From positions 868,001 to 932,000 of the forward strand of contig JAGYKE010000004.1 in assembly GCA_018401465.1 (NCBI GenBank): 64,000 nucleotides of DNA. Direction: 5' to 3'. The position numbers were made by a program, and so were the translations under genes. Below the pieces are notes generated by a model, which was given only the letters and a program-made list of their open reading frames with translations, ran no database searches and had not been told where the DNA came from. Each line of letters begins with the position of its first letter. The stretch's first letter is position 1. Below, one piece after another: positions 1-8,974 of this stretch. This DNA comes from Aestuariivita sp. GTDB lineage: Bacteria; Pseudomonadota; Alphaproteobacteria; Rhodobacterales; Rhodobacteraceae.

Positions 1-48
1 GACTGGGCCTATCAGGCCGAGATCGCCGCGCAATCCCAGGCCGCCTGA
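1..48 (+). CDS. 3' end of an upstream gene, probably phosphoserine aminotransferase (serC)
   Basis: Only the last 15 codons and a TGA stop are inside the window (ending AEIAAQSQAA). The fragment carries no diagnostic motif. The serC call is inference from position: serC commonly lies directly upstream of serA in Rhodobacteraceae, on the same strand and at short distance. If right, it would make 3-phosphoserine from 3-phosphohydroxypyruvate, the step after SerA. Confidence 0.4.
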   Translation, partial: DWAYQAEIAAQSQAA

Positions 49-61
49 CACCCTACCCGCA

Positions 62-84
62 GGATGGGTGCTCTGCACCCATCC
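62..84. terminator. 10-bp perfect hairpin between the upstream gene and serA
   Basis: GGATGGGTGC pairs perfectly with GCACCCATCC across a TCT loop. It lies 13 nt after the upstream stop and 22 nt before the serA ATG. There is no T-run, so it may be a processing or attenuating hairpin in the serC-serA message rather than a true intrinsic terminator. Confidence 0.5.
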
Positions 85-106
85 CGCCATTCAAAGGACC
101 ACCCCC

Positions 107-1702
107 ATGGCCCCCAAGGTACTCATTTCCGACGCGCTGTCGGACGCCGCCGTCCAGATCTTCCGCGATCGCGGCATCGATGTCGATTTCCAGCCCGATC
201 TCGGCAAGGACAAGGACAAGCTCGCCGAAATCATCGGCCAGTATGACGGTCTCGCCATCCGGTCAGCCACCAAGGTGACCGAGAAGATCCTCGAAGCCGC
301 CACCAATCTCAAGGTGATCGGCCGCGCCGGGATCGGCGTCGACAACGTCGACCGCGAGGCGGCGTCGAAGAAGGGCGTCATCGTGATGAACACGCCCTTC
401 GGCAACACGATCACCACCGCCGAACATGCCATCGCCATGATGTTCGCGGTCGCGCGGCAAATCCCCGAGGCCAGCGCCTCGACCCATGCGGGCAAATGGG
501 AAAAGTCGCGCTTCATGGGCGTCGAACTCACCGCCAAGGTGCTGGGCGTGATCGGCGCGGGCAATATCGGGTCGATCGTCTGCGACCGCGCGCGGGGCCT
601 GCGCATGAAGGTCATCGCCTATGATCCCTTCCTGTCGGACGAGAAGGCCACCAAGATGGGCGTCGAGAAGGTCGAACTTGACGATCTTCTCAAGCGCGCC
701 GATTTCATCACGCTGCACGTGCCGCTCACCGACGCGACGCGCAATATCCTGAGCCGCGAGAACCTTGAAAAGACCAAGCCCGGCGTGCGCATCATCAACT
801 GCGCGCGCGGCGGTCTGGTGGACGAGGCTGCTTTGGCCGACATGCTGAAAACCGGCCATGTCGCGGGCGCGGCCTTCGATGTCTTCAGCGTCGAACCGGC
901 GACCGAGAACTCGCTGTTCGGCCTGCCCAACGTGGTCTGCACGCCGCATCTGGGCGCCGCCACGACCGAAGCGCAGGAAAACGTCGCCCTGCAGGTGGCC
1001 GAGCAGATGTCGAATTACCTGCTGACGGGGGCGGTGGAAAACGCGCTCAACATGCCCTCGATCACGGCGGAAGAGGCCAAGGTCATGGGCCCTTGGGTGA
1101 AACTTGCCGGTCATCTGGGCGCCTTCATCGGCCAGATGACGGACGAACCGATCAAGGCGATCAACATCCTTTATGACGGTGTCGTGGCCGAGATGAACCT
1201 CGACGCGCTGAACTGCGCCGTGGTGGCGGGCATCATGAAGCGGGTGAACCCCGACGTGAACATGGTCAGCGCGCCGGTGATCGCCAAGGAACGCGGCATC
1301 CAGATTTCCACCACCAATCAGGACAAGTCCGGCTCCTTCGACGGTTACATCAAGGTCACCGTGGTCACAGCGGTGCGCGAACGGTCGGTGGCGGGGACGT
1401 GTTTCTCGGACGGCAAGCCGCGCTTCATCCAGATCAAGGGCATCAATATCGACGCCGAAGTGGGGGCGCACATGCTCTACACCACGAACGAGGACGTGCC
1501 CGGCATTATCGGCATGCTGGGCCAGACCATGGGCCAGAACGGCGTGAACATCGCCAACTTCACCCTTGGCCGCGCCCTGCGTGGGGGTGAGGCGATCGCC
1601 CTTCTGTACGTCGACGATCCGGTGCCCGCGCCGGTGCTCAAGAAGCTGGAAGCGACAGGCCTGTTCAAGCAGGTCAAGCCGCTGGCATTCGAAGTGGCCT
1701 GA
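107..1702 (+). CDS. serA: D-3-phosphoglycerate dehydrogenase
   Basis: SerA oxidises 3-phosphoglycerate to 3-phosphohydroxypyruvate with NAD+, the committed step of cytosolic serine synthesis. The 531-residue protein has the long SerA layout: a 2-hydroxyacid dehydrogenase core with the nucleotide-binding motif VIGAGNIGS near residues 148-156, the signature NCARGGLVDEAAL, the HLGAAT catalytic-His region, an intervening ASB-type domain, and a C-terminal ACT domain (ending in TGLFKQVKPLAFEVA) that usually senses serine. The ATG at 107 starts MAPKVLISDALS, the usual SerA N-terminus; an upstream in-frame ATG at 68 would run through the serC-serA hairpin and is less likely. A strong terminator follows. 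Confidence 0.97.
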   Translation: MAPKVLISDALSDAAVQIFRDRGIDVDFQPDLGKDKDKLAEIIGQYDGLAIRSATKVTEKILEAATNLKVIGRAGIGVDNVDREAASKKGVIVMNTPFGNTITTAEHAIAMMFAVARQIPEASASTHAGKWEKSRFMGVELTAKVLGVIGAGNIGSIVCDRARGLRMKVIAYDPFLSDEKATKMGVEKVELDDLLKRADFITLHVPLTDATRNILSRENLEKTKPGVRIINCARGGLVDEAALADMLKTGHVAGAAFDVFSVEPATENSLFGLPNVVCTPHLGAATTEAQENVALQVAEQMSNYLLTGAVENALNMPSITAEEAKVMGPWVKLAGHLGAFIGQMTDEPIKAINILYDGVVAEMNLDALNCAVVAGIMKRVNPDVNMVSAPVIAKERGIQISTTNQDKSGSFDGYIKVTVVTAVRERSVAGTCFSDGKPRFIQIKGINIDAEVGAHMLYTTNEDVPGIIGMLGQTMGQNGVNIANFTLGRALRGGEAIALLYVDDPVPAPVLKKLEATGLFKQVKPLAFEVA

Positions 1703-1727
1703 CCGTCGCCGCAGGTGACTGAAAGGA

Positions 1728-1756
1728 CGCCGCCCCCACCCGGGGGCGGCGTTTTT
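1728..1756 (+). terminator. Intrinsic terminator of serA
   Basis: CGCCGCCCCC pairs with GGGGGCGGCG over a 4-nt loop and is followed by TTTTT, 25 nt after the serA stop. This is a textbook rho-independent terminator on the + strand, separating serA from the cupin gene that follows. Confidence 0.93.
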
Positions 1757-1864
1757 CGTCCCGGGGCGGAAACCGACCAGACAGCGTCGCCTTTCACTGC
1801 GACCGGGAAGCCGCGCAGCCGCATGAGGGCGCATCGGATACCCCCGTGCGAAAGGCCCCGGACG

Positions 1865-2473
1865 ATGCAGGACGAAGCCCTTTTCCCCCTTCTGTCGGCG
1901 ATGGCCGCCGTCTATGCCGCCGAGCCGCGTGAAGAGGCCGGGCGCACCGCGCGCCTCTTGGTCGAACAGGGGCCGATGCATCTGGGCGACCGTTATCCCA
2001 ATGACGCGGTGCTGGCCGAAATGGCCGCCGCGCTCGACGCCTCCGACCACCCCGCGCTGGCCGCGATCCGGGCTGGGCTGCACCTCATGCCCTGGGGCGA
2101 CAACCCGGTGGCGGCGCAGGTCGGTGCCGCGGGCGACGTCTATGTTGTCTGCACGCTCATGGGCCCCGATGGCCCGATCCCGTCGGACGATCTGCGCATG
2201 GGTCTCTTCTGGCAGCGCCCCGGCACCTATTACCCGCTGCACGCCCATGACGCGGACGAAACCTATGTCATCCTTGCCGGTGACGCCGAATGGACAGCAG
2301 GCGATGACACCCGCCTGCGCGGCGCGGGCGAGGCGATCCACCACCCGTCCCTCATGCCGCATGCCTTCCATGCCGGCGACCGCGGGTTCCTCGCGCTGTG
2401 GCGCTGGAGTGGGGACGTGAACACCCATTCCTACACCCTGCTCCCCGATCCCAAGGCGGCGGTCGCGGCCTGA
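1865..2473 (+). CDS. Cupin of the DMSP lyase family (DddQ/DddL-like)
   Basis: The 202-residue protein has the fold signature of cupin DMSP lyases, which cleave dimethylsulfoniopropionate to dimethyl sulfide and acrylate. A helical N-terminal half leads into a GPDGPIPSDDLRMGLF segment with the family layout, then the complete cupin motif G-x5-HxH-x3-E-x6-G (G120, H126, H128, E132, G139) and a second-motif histidine H166. Y122, Y123 and Y134 sit where the family has catalytic or substrate tyrosines. The ATG at 1865 is chosen because upstream in-frame residues are low-complexity and overlap the serA terminator. A tripartite carboxylate-type transporter follows on the same strand. Family membership is well supported; actual DMSP activity is inference, since other cupin functions are possible. 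Confidence 0.72.
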   Translation: MQDEALFPLLSAMAAVYAAEPREEAGRTARLLVEQGPMHLGDRYPNDAVLAEMAAALDASDHPALAAIRAGLHLMPWGDNPVAAQVGAAGDVYVVCTLMGPDGPIPSDDLRMGLFWQRPGTYYPLHAHDADETYVILAGDAEWTAGDDTRLRGAGEAIHHPSLMPHAFHAGDRGFLALWRWSGDVNTHSYTLLPDPKAAVAA

Positions 2474-2575
2474 TCGCCTTACATTCGTTGCTATGTTATC
2501 TAAATCATGGCATGCTCCTCCCCGAGCGGACGCGAAACCAAAAAAGAAACGCGCCGCAAAAAGGGAGGAAGTAAC

Positions 2576-3514
2576 ATGCGTATCAAGTCATGGATCGCCG
2601 GTCTTGCCACCGGTCTTGCACTCAGCGTCGCCACCACGGCGCAGGCGGAATGGGCACCAAAAGGCCCCCTGACCCTCGAGATCGGCTTCGGCGCCGGTGG
2701 GTCCACCGACACGATCGGCCGCATCGTCGCCAAGGTGATGAAGGAACAGACCGGCTGGAACGTGATTGCCGAGAACAAGCCCGGCGGCGGCGGCATCGCC
2801 ATGTTCACCGGCATCGCGAACCGCCCCGCGGACGGTCAGACCATCGGGCTGGGCGTCAACATGCCGATCCTCGTCAACCTCGTCACGCGGCCGGGCGAGA
2901 TGGCCTTTAACCTCGACAGCTTCGACTATCTCGGCACTGCCGGGCGGGCGCAGCTTGCCATGATCGCGCGCGCCGACGCGCCCTTCGATGACGTGGCGGG
3001 CCTTGTCGAATACGCCAAGGCGAACAACGCTCCCATCGCCTTCGACGCCAAGCCGCAGGAACTGGCCATGCGCAAGGTGATGCAGGCCGCAGGCGTCGAG
3101 TTCCAGTTCCTGTCCACCAAGGGCGGGGCCGAGAACGTGCAGCTCATCCTTGGCGGTCAGGCCATTGCAGGGTTTGAGGCGGGCGAACATCTGCCCTTCC
3201 TCGAAGCCGGTCAGCTCAAGATGATCGCCTCGATGAACAACGAACGGCATAATTACGCGCCCGACACGCCGACGCTGGTGGAACAGGGCTACCCGATCTA
3301 TGTGGACCCGGTCTTCTTTTTCGCCACGGCCAAGGGCACGCCCGAAGACGCGCGCGCGGCGCTGACAAAGGCGCTGGCCGACGCGCTGGCCAGCGAAGAG
3401 GTCGCGACCGTCGTGCTGAACTCGCTCAAGTCTCCGATCCTGAACATGGGTCCGGACGGAACCGAGGCGATGCTGCGTGACGGGCTGGAGAATGTCGGCC
3501 AGCTTTTCAAGTAA
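2576..3514 (+). CDS. Tripartite tricarboxylate transporter substrate-binding protein (Bug/TctC family)
   Basis: A 312-residue periplasmic receptor. Residues 1-23 form a signal peptide ending TAQAEW, and the mature protein opens with the Bug-family pattern GFGAGGSTDTIGR and ENKPGGGG, the loops that hold the carboxylate of the ligand. The ATG at 2576 has a good GGGAGGA ribosome site 6 nt upstream, which rules out the earlier in-frame ATG at 2507. It is the first gene of a tctC-tctB-tctA transporter operon (3-nt gap to tctB) that takes up small organic acids using an ion gradient. The ligand cannot be read from the sequence; the neighbouring DMSP-lyase-like gene hints at DMSP, acrylate or a related acid. 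Confidence 0.88.
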   Translation: MRIKSWIAGLATGLALSVATTAQAEWAPKGPLTLEIGFGAGGSTDTIGRIVAKVMKEQTGWNVIAENKPGGGGIAMFTGIANRPADGQTIGLGVNMPILVNLVTRPGEMAFNLDSFDYLGTAGRAQLAMIARADAPFDDVAGLVEYAKANNAPIAFDAKPQELAMRKVMQAAGVEFQFLSTKGGAENVQLILGGQAIAGFEAGEHLPFLEAGQLKMIASMNNERHNYAPDTPTLVEQGYPIYVDPVFFFATAKGTPEDARAALTKALADALASEEVATVVLNSLKSPILNMGPDGTEAMLRDGLENVGQLFK

Positions 3515-3517
3515 GTG

Positions 3518-3934
3518 ATGCAGACCGACCGCATCACCGGGGCCGCCCTGATCTGTCTGGGCGGCCTGCTGATCTGGTGGATCATCCCCTGGCAGGCCGA
3601 GGAAGTCGGCTATGGCTGGCTGCGCCCGCGCACGCTGCCCTACATCATCGCGGTCAGTCTTGCGATCTGCGGCGCATGGATGATGTTGCGCCCGGTGGCC
3701 GAGGCGCTGCCCCACGCCAACTGGCCGCGCGCCGCGCTCTATGCCGGGATCCTGATTGCGGGGCTCGCGCTCATGTCGCGGTTCGGGTTCCTGTGGGTCG
3801 GGCCGCCGATGGCGCTGGTGCTGATGCTGATCGCGGGTGAACGGCGGCCGCTCTGGCTGACGGCCGGCGCGGTGGGCACGCCTGCCGCGATCTGGGTCTG
3901 CGTCGCGGTCCTTCTGGAACGGCCACTGCCATAG
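3518..3934 (+). CDS. TctB-like small membrane subunit of the TTT transporter
   Basis: A 138-residue, very hydrophobic protein with about four membrane segments (for example ITGAALICLGGLLIWWII and AALYAGILIAGLALM), the size and layout of TctB, the poorly conserved small subunit of tripartite tricarboxylate transporters. It starts at ATG 3518 (a GTG lies immediately before it at 3515) just after the tctC stop, and its TAG is one base from the tctA ATG, so the three genes are translationally coupled. Assignment rests on size, hydrophobicity and position. Confidence 0.8.
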   Translation: MQTDRITGAALICLGGLLIWWIIPWQAEEVGYGWLRPRTLPYIIAVSLAICGAWMMLRPVAEALPHANWPRAALYAGILIAGLALMSRFGFLWVGPPMALVLMLIAGERRPLWLTAGAVGTPAAIWVCVAVLLERPLP

Positions 3935-3935
3935 G

Positions 3936-5423
3936 ATGTTGGATACCGCCACCATACTCGCCGGTCTCGGCGATGCCTTCCAGCCGGTGACGCTCCTGTA
4001 CGTGCTGGCAGGCGTCATCATGGGCCAGTTCGTCGGCGCCGTTCCGGGGATCGGGCCGGTCATGGCCACCGCCATCGCCATTCCCTTCACCTTTGGGATG
4101 GACCCGCTTGCGGGCATCGGGTTCCTTGTCGGGATCAACAAGGGCGGGCTGGTGGGGGGCGCGATCCCGGCGGTCCTGATCAACACGCCCGGCACGCCCG
4201 ACGCGGCGGCGACCGCGCTTGACGGCTATCCGATGGCGCAGCAGGGCAAGCCGCTCAAGGCGACCAAGATGGCGCTCTATTCCTCGGTCACGGGCGACAC
4301 GTTCAGCGACATCGTGCTGATCACGGTCTCCGCGCCCCTTGCCATCCTCGCGCTTCGCATGGGCCCGGTCGAGGTTCTGGGGCTGATGCTTCTGGCTTTC
4401 GCGGTGATCGCGTCGCTGATGGGTGCGTCCATCGCGCGGGGGCTTGCGGCGGCCGCGCTGGGCCTTCTGGCGGCGATGGTCGGAACCGATCCGGAACATG
4501 CCACGCCCCGCCTCATCTTCGGCAATTTCGAAGTCTATGACGGCCTGCCGCTGGCCGCCGTCGCCATCGGGATGCTGGCGATCTCGGAACTTCTCGCCCG
4601 CCTCGCCCGCACCCGCAGCGCGCAGGCCGCCACCATCGACATCCCCCGCGACCAGCTGCCCGAGGACCGCCGCGTCTCCTTCGCGGAATACTGGGCCTGC
4701 CGCTTCACCGTGCTGCGCGGCGCAGTGATCGGCACGCTGATCGGCGCGCTGCCGGGCATCGGGTCGACCGCGGCGGCCTTCATGTCCTATGCCTCGGCCA
4801 AGCAGGTCAGCCCCGACCGCGCCAGCTTCGGCCGCGGCAACATCCACGGCATCGCCGCTGCCGAAAGCGCCAATTCCGCGGTCATGGGGGCGAACATGAT
4901 CCCGATGCTGACGCTTGGCATTCCCGGCAGCGTGAGCGCGGCGCTCATCGTGTCGGCCTTCATGATCCACGGGGTGCAGCCGGGGCCGTTCCTGTTCGAA
5001 CAGCAGGGGCGGCTGATCTACGGGCTTTTCGGCGCGATGATCCTTGCCAACATCATGAACCTTCTGGTGGGGCAGGTGGGCATGCGCCTCTGGGTGCGGG
5101 TCATCACCGCGCCGGAAAGCTTCGTTCTCACCTCGGCGCTCCTGTTGTGCTTCGTCGGCGTGTCGCTGGCGGCGGGCGGGCTGTTCGGCATCGGCGTGAT
5201 GCTGGCCTTCGCGGTGCTGGGCTTCGTCATGACCGCCTTCGGCTTTTCCGTCGTCGTCTTCATCATCGCCTTCTTCCTTGGCCCGCGGTTCGAGATTTCG
5301 CTGTCGCAGACGCTGGCGCTTCTGAACGGCGACCCCTTGTGCCTGCTGGACTATCCCTTCGGATTAGCCATGATCTTGGCGGCACCGGTTCTCGCGGTGT
5401 GGCTGGCACGTCGCCGCGCCTGA
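3936..5423 (+). CDS. TctA-like large membrane subunit of the TTT transporter
   Basis: A 495-residue integral membrane protein with about twelve segments. It shows TctA hallmarks: the repeated GxxPGIG loops (VGAVPGIGPVMATA near residue 30 and IGALPGIGSTAAAFM near residue 270), INTPGTPDAAATALDGYP near residue 85, and NMIPMLTLGIPGS. TctA carries out the membrane step for the ligand delivered by the Bug protein. It is the last gene of the transporter operon; the phosphatase gene starts 14 nt downstream and may be co-transcribed. Confidence 0.93.
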   Translation: MLDTATILAGLGDAFQPVTLLYVLAGVIMGQFVGAVPGIGPVMATAIAIPFTFGMDPLAGIGFLVGINKGGLVGGAIPAVLINTPGTPDAAATALDGYPMAQQGKPLKATKMALYSSVTGDTFSDIVLITVSAPLAILALRMGPVEVLGLMLLAFAVIASLMGASIARGLAAAALGLLAAMVGTDPEHATPRLIFGNFEVYDGLPLAAVAIGMLAISELLARLARTRSAQAATIDIPRDQLPEDRRVSFAEYWACRFTVLRGAVIGTLIGALPGIGSTAAAFMSYASAKQVSPDRASFGRGNIHGIAAAESANSAVMGANMIPMLTLGIPGSVSAALIVSAFMIHGVQPGPFLFEQQGRLIYGLFGAMILANIMNLLVGQVGMRLWVRVITAPESFVLTSALLLCFVGVSLAAGGLFGIGVMLAFAVLGFVMTAFGFSVVVFIIAFFLGPRFEISLSQTLALLNGDPLCLLDYPFGLAMILAAPVLAVWLARRRA

Positions 5424-5437
5424 CAGGAAGATTTCGC

Positions 5438-6172
5438 ATGACCCGACCCATTTACGCCGTGGGCGATATCCACGGCCAGCTTTCCATGCTCGACGATGCG
5501 CTGGCGCGGATCGAAGCCGATGGCGGCGCGGCCGCGCCGGTGGTGTTTCTGGGCGATTACGTCGACCGCGGCCCCGACAGCGCGGGTGTCCTCACCCGGC
5601 TTGCGGGCGGCATCGACGCAGGCCGCGACTGGATCTGTCTTCTGGGCAATCACGACCGGATGTTCCGCGGGTTCATCGGCGACACGCCGCGTGGCGACCC
5701 CTACCTCATGGTCGGGTGGGACTGGTTTCACCCCCGCCTCGGCGGGGCCGACACGCTCGCCTCCTACGGGGCCGGACCCGAGGAAGGCGAACGCGTCTTC
5801 CGCCTGCACCGCCGCGCCCGCGCCGTGGTGCCGCAGCGCCATCTCGACTTTCTCGACAGCCTGCATACCCATTATGAACGGGGTGGGCTTCTCTTCGTCC
5901 ACGCGGGCATCCGCCCCGGTGTCGCGCTCGAGGACCAGACCGAGGATGACCTGATCTGGATCCGGACCGAATTCCACAACCACACCGACCCCCACCCGTG
6001 GTTGGTGGTGCATGGCCACACGCCGGTGCCGAAGGCCACGCATTACGGCAACCGCGTGAACCTCGACACCGGGGCGGGTTATGGCGATCCGCTGACCGTG
6101 GCCGTCTTCGAAGAGGGTCAGGTCTTCAACCTCACCCCGCAGGGCCGCGTGCCGCTGCCGCCGCCGCCCTAG
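5438..6172 (+). CDS. Metallophosphoesterase (serine/threonine protein phosphatase-like)
   Basis: A 244-residue cytosolic phosphoesterase with the complete PPP/bis(5'-nucleosyl)-tetraphosphatase-type signature: GDIHG near residue 8, GDYVDRG near residue 38, GNHD near residue 69, and the later histidines of FVHAGIRPG and VVHGHTPVP that complete the two-metal site. Targets could be phosphoproteins or dinucleoside polyphosphates; the sequence does not decide. It starts 14 nt after tctA. Its TAG stop overlaps the TAG of the convergent MFS gene in a shared CTAG. Confidence 0.9.
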   Translation: MTRPIYAVGDIHGQLSMLDDALARIEADGGAAAPVVFLGDYVDRGPDSAGVLTRLAGGIDAGRDWICLLGNHDRMFRGFIGDTPRGDPYLMVGWDWFHPRLGGADTLASYGAGPEEGERVFRLHRRARAVVPQRHLDFLDSLHTHYERGGLLFVHAGIRPGVALEDQTEDDLIWIRTEFHNHTDPHPWLVVHGHTPVPKATHYGNRVNLDTGAGYGDPLTVAVFEEGQVFNLTPQGRVPLPPPP

Positions 6173-7386
6173 GCGACCGCCGCCTGAGGCGCGCGCGGCC
6201 GGCTGCGCATCAAAAGCCAGGCCATGATCGCGATGTTCAGACCGTTCCAGACGATCCCGTTGATGAAAGCGAGCTGATAGCTGCCCGTCTGGTCATAGAT
6301 CCAGCCTGACATCCAGCCGCCCAGCGCCATCCCGAGGATCGTCATCATCATCACGAAGCCCACCCGCTGCCCCGCTTCGCGCGCGGGCATGTATTCGCGC
6401 ACCACCAGCGCGTAGGACGGCACGATCCCCCCCTGCGCCAGCCCGAACATCAGGCTGATGACGTAAAGCGACACCATCCCGTCCCAAGGCAGGTAGAGAA
6501 ACAGCGCGATGCACTGCAGCACCGACCCGATGAGCAGCGTCATGACGCCGCCCAGCCGGTCGGCGACCAGCCCCGAGATCACGCGGCTTACCACGCCGCC
6601 CAGCAGCATCAGCGACAGCATCTCGGCCCCCACCGCGGGCCCGTATCCAAGGCCCACGCAATAGGCCACGATATGCACCTGCGGCATCGACATCGCGACG
6701 CAGCAGCCGATCCCGGCCAGCCCCAGCAGGTATTGCAGCGTGCGGGGGCTCAGCCCCACGCTGCGGGCGCGCAAGGACGCCGCCGCTTCGGACGCCCCGT
6801 GCGCCGCGTCGGGCACCCGGCGGCGCAGCATCAGCGACAAGGGCACGATCACCACCACCGCGATGATCGCCAGCGTCAGATAGACCTGCCGCCAGCCGCT
6901 GTCGGCCAGCATGTCGGCCAGAAGCGTGGGCCAGATCGCGCCCGAGAGGTAATTCCCGCTTGCCGCCAGTGCCACCGCGATCCCGCGCCGCCGCAGGAAC
7001 CAGTGCGAGATGTCGGCAATCAGCGGCCCGAACCCCACCGCCGTGCCGAGGCCCAGCAGAAGATGCGTCACCGACAGCACGGCCATCGACGGCGCGAAGG
7101 TCGACAGGACGAACCCCGCCGCGATCACCACCGCCGCCCCGTTCAGGGCGAGCGTCACGCCGAACCGGTCCACGACGCGGCCCAGCCACAGGTTGCCTAA
7201 GGCAAAGCCGATCATGGTCAGCGTATAGGGCATGGAAGACGCCGCCCGGCCCGACCCGAATTCGGCCTCGACCGCCGGCATGATGACGATGATCGCCCAC
7301 ATGCCCACATTCGCCACCATCCCGATGGACAGCGTGATCAGCAGGCGTGCCCATGAATAGGCGCTGTCATGGATGGAATGGCTCAT
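6169..7386 (-). CDS. MFS transporter
   Basis: A 405-residue twelve-segment major facilitator carrier. The first half has the pattern LWLGRVVDRFG (the MFS loop 2-3 motif) and the second half the related GLVADRLGGVMTLL. The general appearance (RLLITLSIGMVANVGMWAII, VVREYMPAREAGQRVGFVMM) matches the oxalate/monocarboxylate-type MFS group; the substrate is unknown. ATG 7386 is preferred to an in-frame ATG at 7428 because the protein then starts close to the first membrane helix. It is transcribed toward the phosphatase gene and shares a 4-nt CTAG stop overlap with it. Confidence 0.88.
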   Translation of the reverse strand: MSHSIHDSAYSWARLLITLSIGMVANVGMWAIIVIMPAVEAEFGSGRAASSMPYTLTMIGFALGNLWLGRVVDRFGVTLALNGAAVVIAAGFVLSTFAPSMAVLSVTHLLLGLGTAVGFGPLIADISHWFLRRRGIAVALAASGNYLSGAIWPTLLADMLADSGWRQVYLTLAIIAVVVIVPLSLMLRRRVPDAAHGASEAAASLRARSVGLSPRTLQYLLGLAGIGCCVAMSMPQVHIVAYCVGLGYGPAVGAEMLSLMLLGGVVSRVISGLVADRLGGVMTLLIGSVLQCIALFLYLPWDGMVSLYVISLMFGLAQGGIVPSYALVVREYMPAREAGQRVGFVMMMTILGMALGGWMSGWIYDQTGSYQLAFINGIVWNGLNIAIMAWLLMRSRPRAPQAAVA

Positions 7387-7526
7387 GCGGGCGACGCTAG
7401 TCGCCGGGTGCGCGCCTGTATAGGTCAAGTTTCACCCCGCCACGGGGTCACCGCGCGCGCGGACCGGCATGGACGCCGCCCCGCGACCAGGGCTAGGCTG
7501 TCCCGGCCCCGATCAAGGATGCAGAC

Positions 7527-8159
7527 GTGACCGCCCACCCCTTCGACGCCGCCCTCCGCGACCGCATCGCGGCGCGCCTTGCGGCTTTTCCGCGCCAGCC
7601 GGTCGATCAGCCCGGCCTGCGGCTCGCGGCGGTCGCGCTGGTGGTGACGCGCCTGCCCGAGACCGGTGAAGGCGCGGTGCTGGTGACACTGCGCCCCTCG
7701 GGGCTCAACCGCCACGGTGGACAATACGCGCTGCCCGGCGGACGGCTTGACCCGGGCGAGACGGACGAGAACGCGGCGCTGCGCGAGTTGGACGAGGAAC
7801 TGGGTCTGCGCCTGCACGTGGGCGCGATCCTGGGCCGCCTCGACGATTTCCCGACCCGCTCGGGCTTCCGCATCGCGCCGCTGGTGATGTGGGACGAGGC
7901 CGGGGTGCTCGCCCCCGACCCGGCGGAGGTGGCCGAGGTCTACCGCCTGCCGCTCTCCGAACTCGACAGCCCCGACATCCCCCGCCTGACCCAAGCCCGC
8001 GAGGGCGACCAGCCCGTCATGTCGGCCTTCTTCCCGACCTTGGGCCACTTCATGTACGCCCCCACGGCGGCGATCCTCTACCAGTTCCGCGAGGTGGCCT
8101 TGCGGGGGGTGCCGACGCGGACCGCGCATTTCGAGCAGCCGAGGTTTGCGTGGAAGTGA
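7527..8159 (+). CDS. Nudix hydrolase, CoA pyrophosphatase type
   Basis: A 210-residue protein with an exact Nudix box (GRLDPGETDENAALRELDEELGL, here split as G-x5-E-x7-RELDEELGL) around residues 72-94, preceded by LRPSGLNRHGGQYALPGG, the UPF0035-like region typical of NudL/CoAse enzymes that hydrolyse coenzyme A to phosphopantetheine and 3',5'-ADP. It begins with GTG at 7527; the next in-frame ATG lies far inside the domain. It is divergent from the MFS gene across a 140-bp gap. Confidence 0.88.
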   Translation: MTAHPFDAALRDRIAARLAAFPRQPVDQPGLRLAAVALVVTRLPETGEGAVLVTLRPSGLNRHGGQYALPGGRLDPGETDENAALRELDEELGLRLHVGAILGRLDDFPTRSGFRIAPLVMWDEAGVLAPDPAEVAEVYRLPLSELDSPDIPRLTQAREGDQPVMSAFFPTLGHFMYAPTAAILYQFREVALRGVPTRTAHFEQPRFAWK

Positions 8160-8203
8160 GGGGGGGTAAACCCGTCATCCTCCGGATGCCGGACCCACCC
8201 ATT

Positions 8204-8974
8204 CTATTGGAATGATACGCCTTCTACGGATTGTGTCGCCCTTTCATGTGGGACGATCACCTTGCAACCATCCCGCGCCTGCAGCACTTCTACGGATACG
8301 GTCCAGCAATCATCGATGCGGTGTTCTGACAGGACCTCCGCTGTGGGACCCGACATCACTTCCTTGCCATCCTTGAGCAGCAGCAACCGGTCGCAGAACC
8401 GGGCGGCAAGTGTCAGATCGTGAAGCGCCATGACAGCCACAGCTTGACGCGTCTGCGCATAGGTCCTGAGGTGCCGCAGGATCAGCAGCTGGTGGTGCAG
8501 GTCGAGGGCTGACGTCGGTTCATCAAGCACAAGAAGGCGAGGGGCGCGGAGAACACGTTGCGCCACAAGGACCATCTGTTGCTGCCCACCGGAAAGCCGA
8601 TCCATGCTGCGGCCTTCCAGATGAGAAAGTCCAAGGTAGGACAAGACATGGGCCGCCTCCTCCAGATCAGCCTGGGCAACGCGCCAGCCAAGAGCTTCGC
8701 GCCTGCCCAGAAGAACGGCCTCAAGCACGGACAGACGCGCATTCATCTGAAAGGCTTGCGGCATGAAGCCGATCTGTTCTCGCGGCAACGGCATGCCGTT
8801 CCATTTGGCGTGCGGTTTGTCGAGACCGGCAAGACTGCGCAGAAGGGTGGATTTTCCAGCACCGTTCGGGCCGATCACCCCGAGCACCTGGCCCGCTGGG
8901 ACCACGATCTGCACGGGATGCAGGATTTGCGTGCGACCCATGAACACGGAAGGCAGGTCGGCACCGAGCATCAT
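8204..8974 (-). CDS. Iron-siderophore ABC transporter ATP-binding protein (FecE/FhuC type)
   Basis: A 256-residue ABC ATPase with Walker A GPNGAGKST near residue 35, Q-loop FMPQAF, signature LSGGQQQMVLVAQ, Walker B LLVLDEPTSALD and the switch histidine in ALHDLTLAARFC. The permease gene upstream ends inside this start (ATGA overlap at 8971-8974), so it is the last gene of a four-gene iron-uptake operon. It powers import of a ferric chelate or heme-like ligand across the inner membrane. Base composition is somewhat lower in GC than the flanking genes, so the operon may have been acquired laterally. Confidence 0.93.
   Translation of the reverse strand: MMLGADLPSVFMGRTQILHPVQIVVPAGQVLGVIGPNGAGKSTLLRSLAGLDKPHAKWNGMPLPREQIGFMPQAFQMNARLSVLEAVLLGRREALGWRVAQADLEEAAHVLSYLGLSHLEGRSMDRLSGGQQQMVLVAQRVLRAPRLLVLDEPTSALDLHHQLLILRHLRTYAQTRQAVAVMALHDLTLAARFCDRLLLLKDGKEVMSGPTAEVLSEHRIDDCWTVSVEVLQARDGCKVIVPHERATQSVEGVSFQ

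Noticed and set aside
2507-2575. Longer TctC N-terminus from ATG 2507
   Set aside because: It would place about 23 charged residues before a clear signal peptide; ATG 2576 has the proper ribosome site.
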